Shown here piece after piece: positions 43,765 to 53,498 of a stretch of 64,000 nucleotides of DNA. Location of the stretch: NCBI RefSeq assembly GCF_020782245.1, contig NZ_JAJGNP010000015.1, forward strand, positions 1 through 64,000, written 5' to 3'. Source of the DNA: Sphingobium soli. Lineage in GTDB: Bacteria > Pseudomonadota > Alphaproteobacteria > Sphingomonadales > Sphingomonadaceae. Each line of letters opens with the position of its first letter. Position 1 is the first letter of the stretch. Below the pieces are notes generated by a model. It did no database searches. It saw only the letters and a program-made list of their open reading frames with translations, and was not told where the DNA came from. The translations under genes and the position numbers were made by a program.

Positions 43765-44445
43765 ATGGCGAACGTTAGGATGAATATTGAGGCGCTGCCT
43801 ACTACTGAACCCACTGACGGAAAAACACGCCTGATTTTGGCGGGGGAGCAACTCTTTGCAGAAAATGGCATCAACGGCGCCTCTATGCGGGAGATTGCGA
43901 CGAAGGCTGGTCAGGGAAATCATGCTGCCGTGCAATATCATTTCGGTTCGCGGGAAGGCTTGGTTCGTGCTATTTTCGACTTTCGGATGGAGCAGATGGA
44001 AGCGAAGCGTGGCGCAATGCTGGAGCGGGCCCGGGCAATGGGTCGGCTGAAAGATGCACGGACCATCTTGGACATCATCCTGTTACCTCAGCTCGAGCTG
44101 CACGACGCAGATGGCAACCATTCCTATGCCAGCTTCCTGAGCCAATATCTTCTGCAAAGCCGCTCGCCGGAGTTCGGCGATTTTAGCGGATCAGAACCGC
44201 CGCATTTGACCGAGGCGCTAAGATTGATGCGAGAACGCGTTGATTATCTTCCACCTTACGTTGCGCAACGGCGGCTGATCAGTATCAGCCTAATGTTCCT
44301 CAACATTCTGATGCGCCATCATGGAACCGACGAAGCCGCGTTCGGCGAGTCTTTCCCGGATGCGTTGGAAGATACGATGGAGCAGATTGTCGGCAGCATG
44401 TGCATGCCGCTTCGAATGGCGCCGGCCCTTGCGGGCACGAATTAA
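43765..44445 (+). CDS. TetR-family repressor 2
   Basis: The 226 residues have a TetR helix-turn-helix at about 20-65 (TRLILAGEQLFAENGINGASMREIATKAGQGNHAAVQYHFGSREGLV). It is divergent from the diketocamphane-monooxygenase-like gene, the usual geometry for a local repressor. The C-terminal domain is long and helical. Confidence 0.9.
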   Translation: MANVRMNIEALPTTEPTDGKTRLILAGEQLFAENGINGASMREIATKAGQGNHAAVQYHFGSREGLVRAIFDFRMEQMEAKRGAMLERARAMGRLKDARTILDIILLPQLELHDADGNHSYASFLSQYLLQSRSPEFGDFSGSEPPHLTEALRLMRERVDYLPPYVAQRRLISISLMFLNILMRHHGTDEAAFGESFPDALEDTMEQIVGSMCMPLRMAPALAGTN

Positions 44446-44901
44446 CTTATGGAATTTAGATAGGTTATGGGTGAGATATTTTCAGCGCGTGGGGACAGCC
44501 CTGTTTCGCTTCCGTATTGCACGCACAATCGTCGCCGTAGCCCCACAACGAGCGATGCCTAGAAGTCGAATTTGTGAGACATGCCACATTCCAATCGATA
44601 ACATCGTGATCAACAAGTGACCGGTTCTGCTGAGAGCTGACGCTTACCGACATGCATCGAAACGACATGATTTATTCGGTAGCTAACGTGGTCTAAATGG
44701 CAGCTATCCTCGCGATCCGGCTCCGAACCGGAAATTCTCCTAACGGCCATTCACAGGCCTCCGAAATGGGAAAGCAGCCGGTCTGCACTTGAGAACGGAA
44801 GATTGACGACTGAGTGTCCACAAAGGGTCGACATCGGAAGGCAAGACCTGGGACAAAACCGACGTTCGCAAGCCGGACAGGAATGGCAGGTCCTCATCCA
44901 A
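44446..44901. other. Intergenic region at the edge of the mobile-element cluster
   Basis: No gene is supported. The stretch 44740-44900 looks like decayed coding sequence or IS scar. The IS66 insertion begins at 44910. Confidence 0.4.
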
Positions 44902-44986
44902 CACCTGCCGTAAGCGCGAAAACGTCCCCACATTTTCGTAGGCGCTGATCTGGCTATGTTTCGCCCCTCGTCTGAGGGGTGTCGTA

Positions 44987-45308
44987 GTGGCCGATGATGT
45001 AAGAACATTCGAAACAGGTTTCGAAAGGCAGGAGGTCCAGCGGCCCTCGCGTATGGACGTCATTCCAGCAGGGCCGATGCGGCGCCGCTGGTCGGCCGAG
45101 GCTAAGGCACGGATCATCGCGTCGAGTTTTGAGCCCGGGGCCAACATTGCGGAAATTGCGCGAACGCATGGACTGCTACCGCAGCAACTCTACGCATGGC
45201 GGCGATGAGATCGTGATCCGCACGGCCGCCCTCGCGATCCACGTGCCACCGGGCGCGAGCGAGGAACATATCGCCCGGGTGCTCGCCGCTGTGGGCCGGT
45301 CGGGATGA
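44987..45308 (+). pseudogene. IS66 orf1 (tnpA) pseudogene
   Basis: From GTG 44987 the HTH part (RRRWSAEAKARIIASSFEPGANIAEIARTHGLLPQQLYAWRR) runs into TGA at 45206. The expected C-terminal tail (EIVIRTAALAIHVPPG) continues in the +1 frame from 45207 to 45308. The middle of the usual protein is missing, so an internal deletion with frameshift is likely. The element may not transpose without help. Confidence 0.85.
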
Positions 45309-45658
45309 TCATCCCGCCAGGGCCGCTCAAGGTGATGGTGGCAACAAAGCCGGTCGACTTCAGGAAAGGCGCCGTCAGCCTGGCGGCGCTGGTCGAGCAT
45401 GAACTCGGACTCAAGCCCTTCTCGGGGGTGGTCTTCATCTTCCGCTCAAAGCGGGCGAACAGGATCAAGCTGCTGGTCTGGGACGGCACCGGCCTGGTCC
45501 TGGTGAGCAAGGTCTTGCAGACTGGAGGCTTTCATTGGCCCCGGGCTCACGATGGCGTGATGCGGCTGTCGGCATCGCAGGCGTCGGCCTTGTTCGAAGG
45601 GCTGCAATGGTCGAAAATGCACACGCCGCGCACTCAGGTTCCGGTGACGACGCGATAG
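45305..45658 (+). CDS. tnpB: IS66 TnpB (Orf2)
   Basis: The 117-residue protein has the IS66 Orf2 signature (VATKPVDFRKGAVSLAALV, GVVFIFRSKRANRIKLLVWDGTGLVLVSK). Its ATG overlaps the orf1 tail stop (ATGA). Accessory protein of IS66 transposition. Confidence 0.95.
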   Translation: MIIPPGPLKVMVATKPVDFRKGAVSLAALVEHELGLKPFSGVVFIFRSKRANRIKLLVWDGTGLVLVSKVLQTGGFHWPRAHDGVMRLSASQASALFEGLQWSKMHTPRTQVPVTTR

Positions 45659-45725
45659 GTCGCACGCCTGATTCCTCTGATCGAAAGGCCATTGCGGACC
45701 GCTCCAAAACTGCCAGAAATGGGGT

Positions 45726-47285
45726 ATGTCCGCCACGGCAGCCGACCTTCCTGACGATGTCGCCACCCTCAAGGCGATGGTCCTGGCTGGCCTTGAGCGT
45801 GAAGCCCGGATGCAGCATATCATCGACCAGATCACCCGCACGACCTTCGGGAAACGGTCGGAGAAGCTGAGCGAAGATCAGTTGGCGCTTGCCTTCGATG
45901 ATCTTGACGTCGCCCGTGCTGAACTTGAGGCGCTCGGTGAGCAGGCGGCAGGCCAGAAGAAGGAACGGGCACGAAGGGAAAACGGGGCGGCGCGGGCGTC
46001 GCTACCGGCGCATCTGACCCGCGTTGAGGAAGTGATCCTCCCTGACGAGAAGGAATGCCCCTGCTGGGGAGGCGCGCTGCACTGCATAGACAGCGACATA
46101 TCGAGCCGGCTTGATGTCATCCCGGTCCAGTATCGCGTGATCGTCACGTCCCGACCGAAAATGGCGTGCCGCGCATGCAGCGAGGGAGTGTTCCAGGCGC
46201 CCGCGCCCAGACATGTGGTGCCAGGCGGCCTGCCCACCGAAGCGCTGATCGCCGATGTGCTCGTCACGAAATACGCCGATCACACGCCCTTTTATCGCCA
46301 GGCGCAGGCGCTGCGGCGGCAGGGCATCGAGATCGACCGGGGAACCATGTGCAACTGGGCGGGTCGAGCCGCGGCCTGGCTCGGGCGCCTGACCGGCCGG
46401 ATGAAAGCTGACCTGCTGGCGGGTGCGCGGCTGTTCGTCGATGAGACCACCGCCAAGGTCCTGGCGCCCGGAACCGGCAAGGTGAAAACGGGATATCTGT
46501 GGGCAATCGCTCGTGATGATGGCGCGCATGGCGGCACCGATCCACCGGCGGTCGTCTACACCTACATGCCGGGGCGCGGGAAGGTCTGGGCGGAGAAGCT
46601 GCTTGGGGACTTCACCGGCATCGTCCAATGCGATGGCTATGGCGCCTATAAGCATATCGAGGCGCCGGACCGGAAGGGCGGCCCGGGAACGCTCGCCTTT
46701 TGCTGGGCGCACGTTAGGCGTGGCTTCTTCGACGATGCCAAGGGTGGTAACGCCCCCGTCGCCGATGAGGCGCTAAGGCGGATCGCCAACCTCTACAAGA
46801 TCGAGGGTCGTATCCGAGGTTCCAGTCCCGAACACAGGTTGGCGATCCGTCAGGCTGAATCCGCTTCGATCATCGCGGAAATGCTGCCCTGGTTCGAGGA
46901 AATGCTGCCCAAGCTGCCCCGCGGCTCCAACACAGCTGAGGCCATCAGGTACACCCTCAACCACTGGAAAGGCCTCGTCCGCTTCCTTGAGGATGGGCGG
47001 ATCGAGCTGGATAACAACACCGTCGAGCGGTCGATCAGGCCGATTACCCTCCAACGAAAAAATGCCCTGTTCACAGGCCATGACCTGGGGGCTGAAAACT
47101 GGGCGACCTTCGCCAGCCTCATCGAAACGTGCAAACTGGGCGGCATCAACCCTCAGGCCTACCTCACCGACGACCTCGCCCGTATCGTCCTGCGCGGCGA
47201 AGCAGATCCAATCGATGATCTGCTCCCATACAACTGGGTAGACAGTCGCGCCGCCGCCACCACCGTCATCGAACAGGCCGCCTAA
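45726..47285 (+). CDS. tnpC: IS66 transposase TnpC
   Basis: The 519 residues have an N-terminal coiled coil, a zinc-finger-like CPCWGGALHC segment and the DDE core (FVDETTAKVL, VQCDGYGAYKHI, and a late E in FLEDGRIELDNNTVERSIRP). It is full length and looks intact. Confidence 0.95.
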   Translation: MSATAADLPDDVATLKAMVLAGLEREARMQHIIDQITRTTFGKRSEKLSEDQLALAFDDLDVARAELEALGEQAAGQKKERARRENGAARASLPAHLTRVEEVILPDEKECPCWGGALHCIDSDISSRLDVIPVQYRVIVTSRPKMACRACSEGVFQAPAPRHVVPGGLPTEALIADVLVTKYADHTPFYRQAQALRRQGIEIDRGTMCNWAGRAAAWLGRLTGRMKADLLAGARLFVDETTAKVLAPGTGKVKTGYLWAIARDDGAHGGTDPPAVVYTYMPGRGKVWAEKLLGDFTGIVQCDGYGAYKHIEAPDRKGGPGTLAFCWAHVRRGFFDDAKGGNAPVADEALRRIANLYKIEGRIRGSSPEHRLAIRQAESASIIAEMLPWFEEMLPKLPRGSNTAEAIRYTLNHWKGLVRFLEDGRIELDNNTVERSIRPITLQRKNALFTGHDLGAENWATFASLIETCKLGGINPQAYLTDDLARIVLRGEADPIDDLLPYNWVDSRAAATTVIEQAA

Positions 47286-49065
47286 CCCCTCCCTGTGGGG
47301 GTGATTTAGCGCTTACCACCTGCCGTTCTTAGGCCCAGATGATCTTCTCTAGGTATGCGCAGGATGGCCGATAGGCGAATGTCAGGTTAGGAGCCAGGAT
47401 GTGGGCATAGCTGCCGTTCATGTTGGTTGGTTCGCGACCGAATTGGGCCGTTAACCGTGGAGCATTGAGCAGCAATTGGTGCCGTAATTAGTCGTCCGCC
47501 CGGACAGCAATAATGTATCAAAGTTTCGGTTCACTTGGGAGGCTGACGTATAATATTGATTCTATTGATAGCGATAAAGGCGGATTCTATAGGCCCTGCC
47601 CTTTGCCGCATCATCGGAAAACAGTCGAAGCGATTGGCCTTGGCCGTTTTCGTCTCCGTTAAGCCGTCGGCCGGTAATGGCACCCTTGCCGCTCAGCATT
47701 TGCTCATCAATACTTTCAATGCCAACAACGGGTGGACCGGGGCGATCAGTGGTGAAGGTTATCTGGGCGTCACCACTACCGATAACGAGGAACTCGTCGG
47801 CGCCAGTTTGAAGAAACATGGCTGCGATGCGGCTGGCGGGATCGATAGTCCCGCTAGGCCCATTCGCACGCGACATATTGACAAGATAGTCGCCGATCCG
47901 TCCACGACCAGCCCGCTGAGCCGAACCCTCCATGATAGCCGTCTCGACTTTTCCTTCCGCCTGCTTCTGAAGCAAAACCGGGGCTATTTTGGCCAACTGG
48001 CCATAAATGGCAGCGATTTCTTCGTCACCGTCGCCTCCCGCGCCGAGGCCAACGCTCACATCTCCGGTAAGGACTACGCCCCGGCCATCAATTCCGAACG
48101 GAGAGAAGCCGAGGCCGGCCAGCGAACCCAATGTGTAGAGCGCATTGGCCGCGCCGGTCGCACCGCCCCTGGCTTCTGGTACAAAAAGATGATTATCCGC
48201 GCGCCGATATTGCGACGCCCAATTTACATAATCATCAAAATATATGTCAGGGGACAAGAAATCGAGCGACGGCGCGCCAGCCTTCCAGATGTCGAGCGAA
48301 GAGGGAAGCGGCCCGCCCGAATTATACTGGCCCGGTTCGTAATTGGGTCGGATCAGGGCGGCATTTGTAAACATCGGTAGTTTGTATTCGGCTTTACCAG
48401 CGGCCGTAACCTGCTCGATAAAGGTCGCATACCACCACGACATGAACAAGGAATCGGTCATGCTGCCATTGCCGAACACCTCCTGCCATGTTCCAGTTTG
48501 TCGCGCCCCTGCCGCCTCCCAAGCTGCCCGAAGTTCTGGATGCAAGGTAGCGCGATGTTGATGCAGATGGCGTGTGAGCGTTTCGGGGACCGCAGCGTTG
48601 AACGCTGCTTCTGCCTCTGGTGAATGGTCGCGAGATTGCGGGATTACGCCGACCTCATTTTCAACCTGGACGAACAGCACGGTATGGCGCTCCCCGTCTG
48701 CCTCTCGGATATGCCGCATCAGTCGAGCGAATGCGAAAGCATCAGCATTGCGAGAGGCGGCGGAAACGGAGATAGCCGCTCTGTACCGTGGCCGTCGCTT
48801 GTCTGGACGCGTGCAAACCGTGTCTGATCTCGCTTCACCCAAGCCGGAACATAACTGGAGTAGGTATTCTTCCACGCTCCAAACCACAGGATTACAAGGC
48901 GCAGATCATTGTCGCGCGCGCCCTTCAACAATCCATCAACGTTGCTGAAATCGAATTTGCCTTCTTCTGGTTCGATGGTTTCCCAAGCGACCGGAACAAG
49001 CACGGTATTGAGATTCATCGATTTGAGCCGTGGTGACGTGACCCCCAGCTTTCCTCCAGCTGGGA

Positions 49066-49920
49066 TTAGAGCCTGGCCGCGTTGTTGCGCATGAGCGCGG
49101 TTGAAGCAATGGGCTGCGCAGCGGAGCCCGTAGGGCGTAGCGAAGCAGGCCATTGCTTATCCAGTTCGGCGGCGAACGCCGGCGGTGTCGCGTAACCGAG
49201 AGACGAGTGCGGTCGCTCCCGGTTGTAGTCATCCACCCAGGCCGCGATCTCGACACGGGCATGGGCCATGCTCATGAACAGCGTCTCGTTGAGTAGCTCG
49301 TCGCGCATGCGACCGTTGAAGCTCTCGACATAACCATTCTGCATCGGCCTACCGGGCGCGATGTAATGCCACTCCACCTGCATCTCGCCGCACCATGCCA
49401 GCACGGCATTGCTGGTGAGCTCGGTGCCGTTGTCGCTGACGATCATGCCAGGCTTGCCGCGCTGTGCGATCAGCTCGGTCAGTTCACGCACGACACGGCG
49501 ACCGGAGATCGATGTGTCCGGCACCGCGGCCAGGCACTCTCTGGTCACGTCATCGACCACGTTGAGCACGCGGAACCGCCTGCCAGAGGCCATCTGGTCG
49601 TGCACGAAGTCCAGGCTCCAGCGCTGGTTCGGCAGAGCCAGAACCGGAGCAGGTGCCCTCGTGCCGACAGCGCGCCTGCGGCTTCGTCGTCGCCTCACCG
49701 CCAAGCCTTCCTCACGGTAGAGCCTCTGGGTCTTCTTGCGGTTGATCATGATCCCCTCCCGGCGCAGCAGGATGTGCAGACGGCGATAGCCGAACCGGCG
49801 GCGCTGGTTGGCCAGCTCGCGCAGCTTCTCACGCAGACCGGCGTCATCGTCCCGGGTGGAGCGGTAACGCACGCTCTTGCGATCGGCATCAATGACACGG
49901 CACGCCCGCCGCTCGCTCAT
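49066..49920 (-). CDS. IS3-family OrfB integrase
   Basis: The 284 residues contain the rve integrase DDE core ([52 protein letters not shown]). It is expressed as an OrfAB fusion by a -1 shift at the slippery A6G on the minus strand (49983-49977). The frame offset of orfA and orfB is exactly that of a -1 shift. Confidence 0.95.
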   Translation of the reverse strand: MSERRACRVIDADRKSVRYRSTRDDDAGLREKLRELANQRRRFGYRRLHILLRREGIMINRKKTQRLYREEGLAVRRRRSRRRAVGTRAPAPVLALPNQRWSLDFVHDQMASGRRFRVLNVVDDVTRECLAAVPDTSISGRRVVRELTELIAQRGKPGMIVSDNGTELTSNAVLAWCGEMQVEWHYIAPGRPMQNGYVESFNGRMRDELLNETLFMSMAHARVEIAAWVDDYNRERPHSSLGYATPPAFAAELDKQWPASLRPTGSAAQPIASTALMRNNAARL

Positions 49921-49970
49921 CCCGTGCCACGCCTGGAGATGAGCGACAGCCTCCCGCTTGGCGGCGGGCG

Positions 49971-50237
49971 TCAGAACTTTTTTGCCAGGAGGTCCTTCAG
50001 CGCAGCGTGGTCGAGCATCGCATCAGCTAGCAACCGCTTGAGCTTCGCGTTCTCGCTCTCCAGCTCCTTCAGGCGGCGAGCATCGGAAACCTCCAGCCCG
50101 CCATACTTCGACTTCCAGTTGTAGATCGTCGCTTCCGACACTCCGTGCCGCCGGGCCAGGTCAGCGGTCTTCGCACCCGCCTCCGCTTCCTTCAGCACGC
50201 CAATGATCTGCTCTTCGGTAAATCTAGTTCTCTTCAT
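49971..50237 (-). CDS. IS3-family OrfA
   Basis: The 88-residue protein has an HTH ([42 protein letters not shown]) and a leucine-zipper-like tail ([18 protein letters not shown]). It binds the ends of the element and is the N-terminal part of the OrfAB fusion. Confidence 0.95.
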   Translation of the reverse strand: MKRTRFTEEQIIGVLKEAEAGAKTADLARRHGVSEATIYNWKSKYGGLEVSDARRLKELESENAKLKRLLADAMLDHAALKDLLAKKF

Positions 50238-50520
50238 CTTGTCCGTCCTTCTGCCAGGGCCGGACTCTAATCGAGACTGGAGGAAAATCAGGGGGTCAGG
50301 TCAGTGGCCAAATCGGCGTCATGTAGGAAAGATCGCTTGAACTAGAGTTATGCGTTTCCCCCACCAAGCACGAGATGTGGCTTGCCATCAACGATGAGCT
50401 GGGTCGCCTTTCCACGTTGCTCCAAGTGCGGTGCCGTCGTGGTTTGGGCGTAAGCCCTGTCACCAACGACATGGAAGATACCGGACACAATCAGCGTTAG
50501 CGTGAATAGAAATCGAGACA

Positions 50521-50811
50521 TAAAAATCCTTGGCTGATTGCGATATCTTTTTCAGGCGGGGTTGATCGAGTGATGAGCGTCATGCCCAAATGGACTGAGG
50601 AGTGCAGACGCATTGCTTGTGCGGGTCAGTTGAATCCAACAGGCCTTAAGGGATGTCGAGTCGGACCACTTTCTTGGACAGATGAGCATTCGGAATAGCT
50701 CGGATAGCCAAGAAAAGCGCCTGCTACACAAGAGTGCTACTGACCCTCATTCTGAATCTTTGAATAATTCTCTACCGCACTACGCCATTTCCAATAAGTT
50801 ATCAGGCCGTG
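50521..50811. other. Intergenic region
   Basis: Nothing recognisable: no gene, and no clear promoter beyond what the galactosidase gene start at 50520 would need. Confidence 0.3.
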
Positions 50812-52272
50812 CTACTTGGGCAATATGTTGACGATGACCCTTTTGTAGCGCGTCAGGGGAGGTGACCCCTTATCCGTGACTTTCAGAATAAAATGCGCAG
50901 TTTCTTGTTTTGAAACATCAGGTGCCTTGAAAGTAGCGTGAAATACGTTCTCGGCCCCTGATGGGGGTATCGGGGTTTTCCAGCTTCCAGCCTCTGCATA
51001 GTTGAACCAGAGGTAGGAAAGGCTGTCCCCATCCGGGTCCGTGGTGCCGGCACCGCTCAGCGAGAAGGCCTCCCCCGACCGCACAGTGATCTGGTCAGGA
51101 TGCGCGAGTTTTACCACCGGTGGGTGATTGGCCTTGGCATAAGGCTCTACCGTCCAGTCCATCCTGGCGGCCATATCGTTCTGGAAATCGTCACGCCAAC
51201 GCCAAAGCGTTACACGGAAATCCGTGAAATTATCTCTCGTCGGCTTCATGGCACGACCGTAATCGGCCGATGCATATGGTGTGTAGCTGTCGATCGCATT
51301 GGACCAGATCGGCCGCGTTTCGGGATTTATTGGAATTCCCCCGCTTACCATGTCCCCAAGCGCACCAACGGAAGGCGTGTAAAGTTCGTAACGTCCACCC
51401 CATCCTCCGAAATCGGGACGCTCAGGAACATTGAGCCCATTGGGAATAAGACCCAGGAATGTGGGCGTATCGCCCTCCAGGCCCCATCCCACATCAGGAT
51501 AGGCGGCACCGAGCGGACCGTGATCCTGCTGGATGTTCTTGGCGATCCATTCGTTGCTGATCGTCTCGTTGTCGATGCCCTTGACGACAGTGTTTATGCC
51601 TGTCCAGGTCGCGTTCTCATATTTGCCTGGGCTGACGATGAAAAACACGTCAGGAAAATTAGCTCGGATCCAAGGTCCAGCGTCGTCCTGATCGGAGATC
51701 GTATAAACGCGTAGTTTCGCAACGAGGCGCTTGACCTCCTCGGGCGGCTTTGTCCCCCGTATTTGGACCAGAGCCTGGGCCAAGGTGTTGACGCCGCCCC
51801 AGGCGGCGACCCACACAGGGCGAGGGTCGGGCGACGATAGCGCGCGCACGATGAGTTCGGACCCCGGCGTGTCCTTCCCGTCGCCTGTGCTACCAACACC
51901 ATATCCGGGCTGACCGGTGGTCACCAATGAAAGCAATTTGTCGGCGGCCGGGTAACCTGCTGCATGAAGGAGCAGGTTCTGGCGCACCTTGCCGTAAGCA
52001 GTCACGATCTCACGGATCGCTTCGGGATGACTTTTATTTTTCATCCAAACCGAGGTGGTCGCCACGAGGCCCTCGACATCAATTTCATTCGAATAGAGCA
52101 GGAGACGAGTGATCGACATACTGTCGTCTGGTTCGCCACCGATGTCGGTCAGAACGATCAAGCGCTCCTTCTGCGTTGTCCCGGCCTCGCGATGAGGCTG
52201 CATTTGCGCCTCTACCGCAGTGGGAACCAGTAGCGCCGCAACGCAGGCAAACCAAAACGGGTGGTGCCTCAT
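50812..52272 (-). CDS. Secreted DUF1593 protein, nucleoside-hydrolase-like fold
   Basis: The start at 52272 (MRHHPFWFACV) follows GGGGAGAATTG, with a signal peptide ending at VEAQ. The 486 residues have a nucleoside-hydrolase-like core (LTDIGGEPDDSMSITRLLLYS, Asp cluster) and a C-terminal Ig-like domain (PPVVKLAHPDQITVRSGEAF). DUF1593 proteins are found with plant polysaccharide genes; the enzymatic substrate is unknown. It is next to the broken galactosidase gene, probably a former carbohydrate locus. Confidence 0.75.
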   Translation of the reverse strand: MRHHPFWFACVAALLVPTAVEAQMQPHREAGTTQKERLIVLTDIGGEPDDSMSITRLLLYSNEIDVEGLVATTSVWMKNKSHPEAIREIVTAYGKVRQNLLLHAAGYPAADKLLSLVTTGQPGYGVGSTGDGKDTPGSELIVRALSSPDPRPVWVAAWGGVNTLAQALVQIRGTKPPEEVKRLVAKLRVYTISDQDDAGPWIRANFPDVFFIVSPGKYENATWTGINTVVKGIDNETISNEWIAKNIQQDHGPLGAAYPDVGWGLEGDTPTFLGLIPNGLNVPERPDFGGWGGRYELYTPSVGALGDMVSGGIPINPETRPIWSNAIDSYTPYASADYGRAMKPTRDNFTDFRVTLWRWRDDFQNDMAARMDWTVEPYAKANHPPVVKLAHPDQITVRSGEAFSLSGAGTTDPDGDSLSYLWFNYAEAGSWKTPIPPSGAENVFHATFKAPDVSKQETAHFILKVTDKGSPPLTRYKRVIVNILPK

Positions 52273-52770
52273 CAATTCTCCCCTAACCAACGACATTCTA
52301 TCACTGACCGATAGCGCTACCATAAGATGTTCGCATTTGTGCGCAATCAATTTATCCCGCCAGTTGTCCGCTGCGGCGGCGTTCTGTGAATTCCACCGAC
52401 CGTCATCAAAAGCTCGTCGCGCCAATTGCAGCGAATATCGAACAGATCGAAATTTCGATCTTTCCAAGCTAAGCAATCGGGAAGGACGCAAATCAGCCAT
52501 CTCGAGACCAACCTTTGCGGGTCGGAGATTTTCATCCGTGAGCGTCCGGTTTCGGAAACGATTATCGGGCGATTAAGCGACCGATACGGGACGCGTAGCA
52601 GACTGGCGAAAGTTTAATTTCTGAAGGACCGGTTTCGGCGTGAGCCGACGCTCCAGACTCCACAGCGGAACGGCTCATTTCTGGTCGCATCCAGAATCTT
52701 ATCGCTCAGTATAAGCGCCAAGTGGGGCGGGATTTCTGCGGCTTTGCCGCATGCCCTCATCTCGCCAAGG
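52273..52770. promoter_or_regulatory. Intergenic region with an 18-bp palindrome
   Basis: AGATCGAAATTTCGATCT (52444-52461) is a perfect palindrome 172 bp upstream of the DUF1593 start. It looks like a dimeric-repressor operator. CCGGTTTCGG occurs at 52546-52555 and in related form near 52630. No gene is supported between 52300 and 52770. Confidence 0.5.
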
Positions 52771-53073
52771 CTAGCCGTTGTAATTCGAGGATATCCAATC
52801 TTCCCGACCATGCCGGACGCGCAGAATGATGACCTCGTCGTCATCGTCCACTTCATAAATCACGAGATGGGCCTTGTAGGGATGCACGCGAACAGGCGGT
52901 GATATCTCCTCGCGCAGGCGCGCGGCATGGGGATAGTCTGCGAGAAACGCGAAAATCGCACTCAACCCTTCGTGATAGGCGTCGGCCTGAGGTAGACCGA
53001 ACTGCTCGATTCCCTCAAGAAAGATAGCTTTCAGATCATCGACTGCGGCGCGTGTTAAACGGAAGCGAGGCAC
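52771..53073 (-). CDS. parE: ParE/RelE-family toxin
   Basis: GTG start at 53073, two bases after the antitoxin stop. The 100 residues show the ParE fold (LTRAAVDDLKAIFLEGIEQFG, YPHAARLREEI, VHPYKAHLVIYEVDDDDEVIILRVRHGREDW). ParE toxins poison DNA gyrase. Confidence 0.92.
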   Translation of the reverse strand: MPRFRLTRAAVDDLKAIFLEGIEQFGLPQADAYHEGLSAIFAFLADYPHAARLREEISPPVRVHPYKAHLVIYEVDDDDEVIILRVRHGREDWISSNYNG

Positions 53074-53075
53074 GA

Positions 53076-53321
53076 TCAGGCTTGCAGGCCAGCCTGGCTG
53101 ATCGCCCGCGTGCGGATGTCCGCCATCGTCTCGCCGCTCAAGCCACCGGCGCGAGCTTCATCGACAAGGCGCTGCATGGCGGCAACCTTGTCGGCGCGCT
53201 CCTGATCGCGGCGAATAAGATCGCGCACATAGTCGCTGGCATTGCTGTATCGACCGGTGTCAGCTTGCGCCTCCACCCATTGCTTCATAGGGTCTGGCAG
53301 TGAGATATTCATCGTGGCCAT
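53076..53321 (-). CDS. parD: ParD antitoxin
   Basis: The start at 53321 (MATMNISLPDPMKQWVE) has GGAGG at good spacing. The N-terminal ribbon-helix-helix (MNISLPDPMKQWVEAQADTGRYSNASDYVRDLIRRDQ) binds DNA; the C-terminal tail binds ParE. 81 residues, normal for the family. Confidence 0.93.
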   Translation of the reverse strand: MATMNISLPDPMKQWVEAQADTGRYSNASDYVRDLIRRDQERADKVAAMQRLVDEARAGGLSGETMADIRTRAISQAGLQA

Positions 53322-53498
53322 GGCAACCTCCAAGGTCGGAAAAATAGCAAAGGTTGGCAAAGTTTGTCAATTGATACGAAGCCATGGTCCGCCCCCACGA
53401 TCTCCCGAGTGTTGGCTGCCCCACGCCTCGCAACATTTTCTCCGTGGGGGTTGCAGCCGTTCTCCAAAATGGCCGCTTCTGGCCATCGGAGAATGATT

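Larger units (their letters stand above)
44910..47316 (+). mobile_element. IS66-family insertion sequence with 8-bp target duplication
   Basis: The left end GTAAGCGCGAAAACG (44910) and right end, read inwards, GTAAGCGCTAAATCACC (47316) are the inverted ends typical of IS66. The flanks carry the same eight bases, CACCTGCC, at 44902-44909 and 47317-47324, an exact target duplication. The 2407-bp element has the three-gene layout (orf1 broken, tnpB, tnpC). The intact duplication implies a fairly recent insertion and no later rearrangement. Confidence 0.95.
49034..50303 (-). mobile_element. IS3-family element (IS407-like) with 4-bp target duplication
   Basis: The ends share TGAC(G/C)TGACCCCC and an inner TTTTCCTCCAG / GATTAGAG block. 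The flanks carry GTGG at 49030-49033 and 50304-50307, a four-base duplication. The 1270-bp element holds orfA and orfB on the minus strand and is inserted into the galactosidase gene. Confidence 0.92.
47562..50520 (-). pseudogene. GH35-like beta-galactosidase (DUF5597), interrupted by IS3 and frameshifts
   Basis: The N-terminus (signal peptide MSRFLFTLTLIVSGIFHVVG, then VDGKPHLVLGG) starts at 50520. The frame shifts at a five-base C run on the plus strand (about 50359-50363), and the gene is cut at 50304 by the IS3 element. It resumes at 49033; joined across one target duplication the codons read IWPRLKSMN. A second one-base shift near 48770 (homopolymer) follows LSPF. The rest, VQVENEVG catalytic region through DUF5597 to 47562, is open. 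Predicted secreted galactosidase, now inactive unless the shifts are sequence errors. Confidence 0.85.

Noticed and set aside
44638..44650. GACGCTTAC as a further IS66 end
   Set aside because: No partner end or target duplication was found; it may be chance or a very old scar.
47556..48380. Open frame of 274 codons on the plus strand
   Set aside because: It is antisense to the galactosidase pseudogene, whose protein similarity is clear.
49039..50298. Narrower IS3 boundaries at TGACCCCC
   Set aside because: They give no target duplication; extending both ends by five bases reveals GTGG on both sides and restores the interrupted reading frame.
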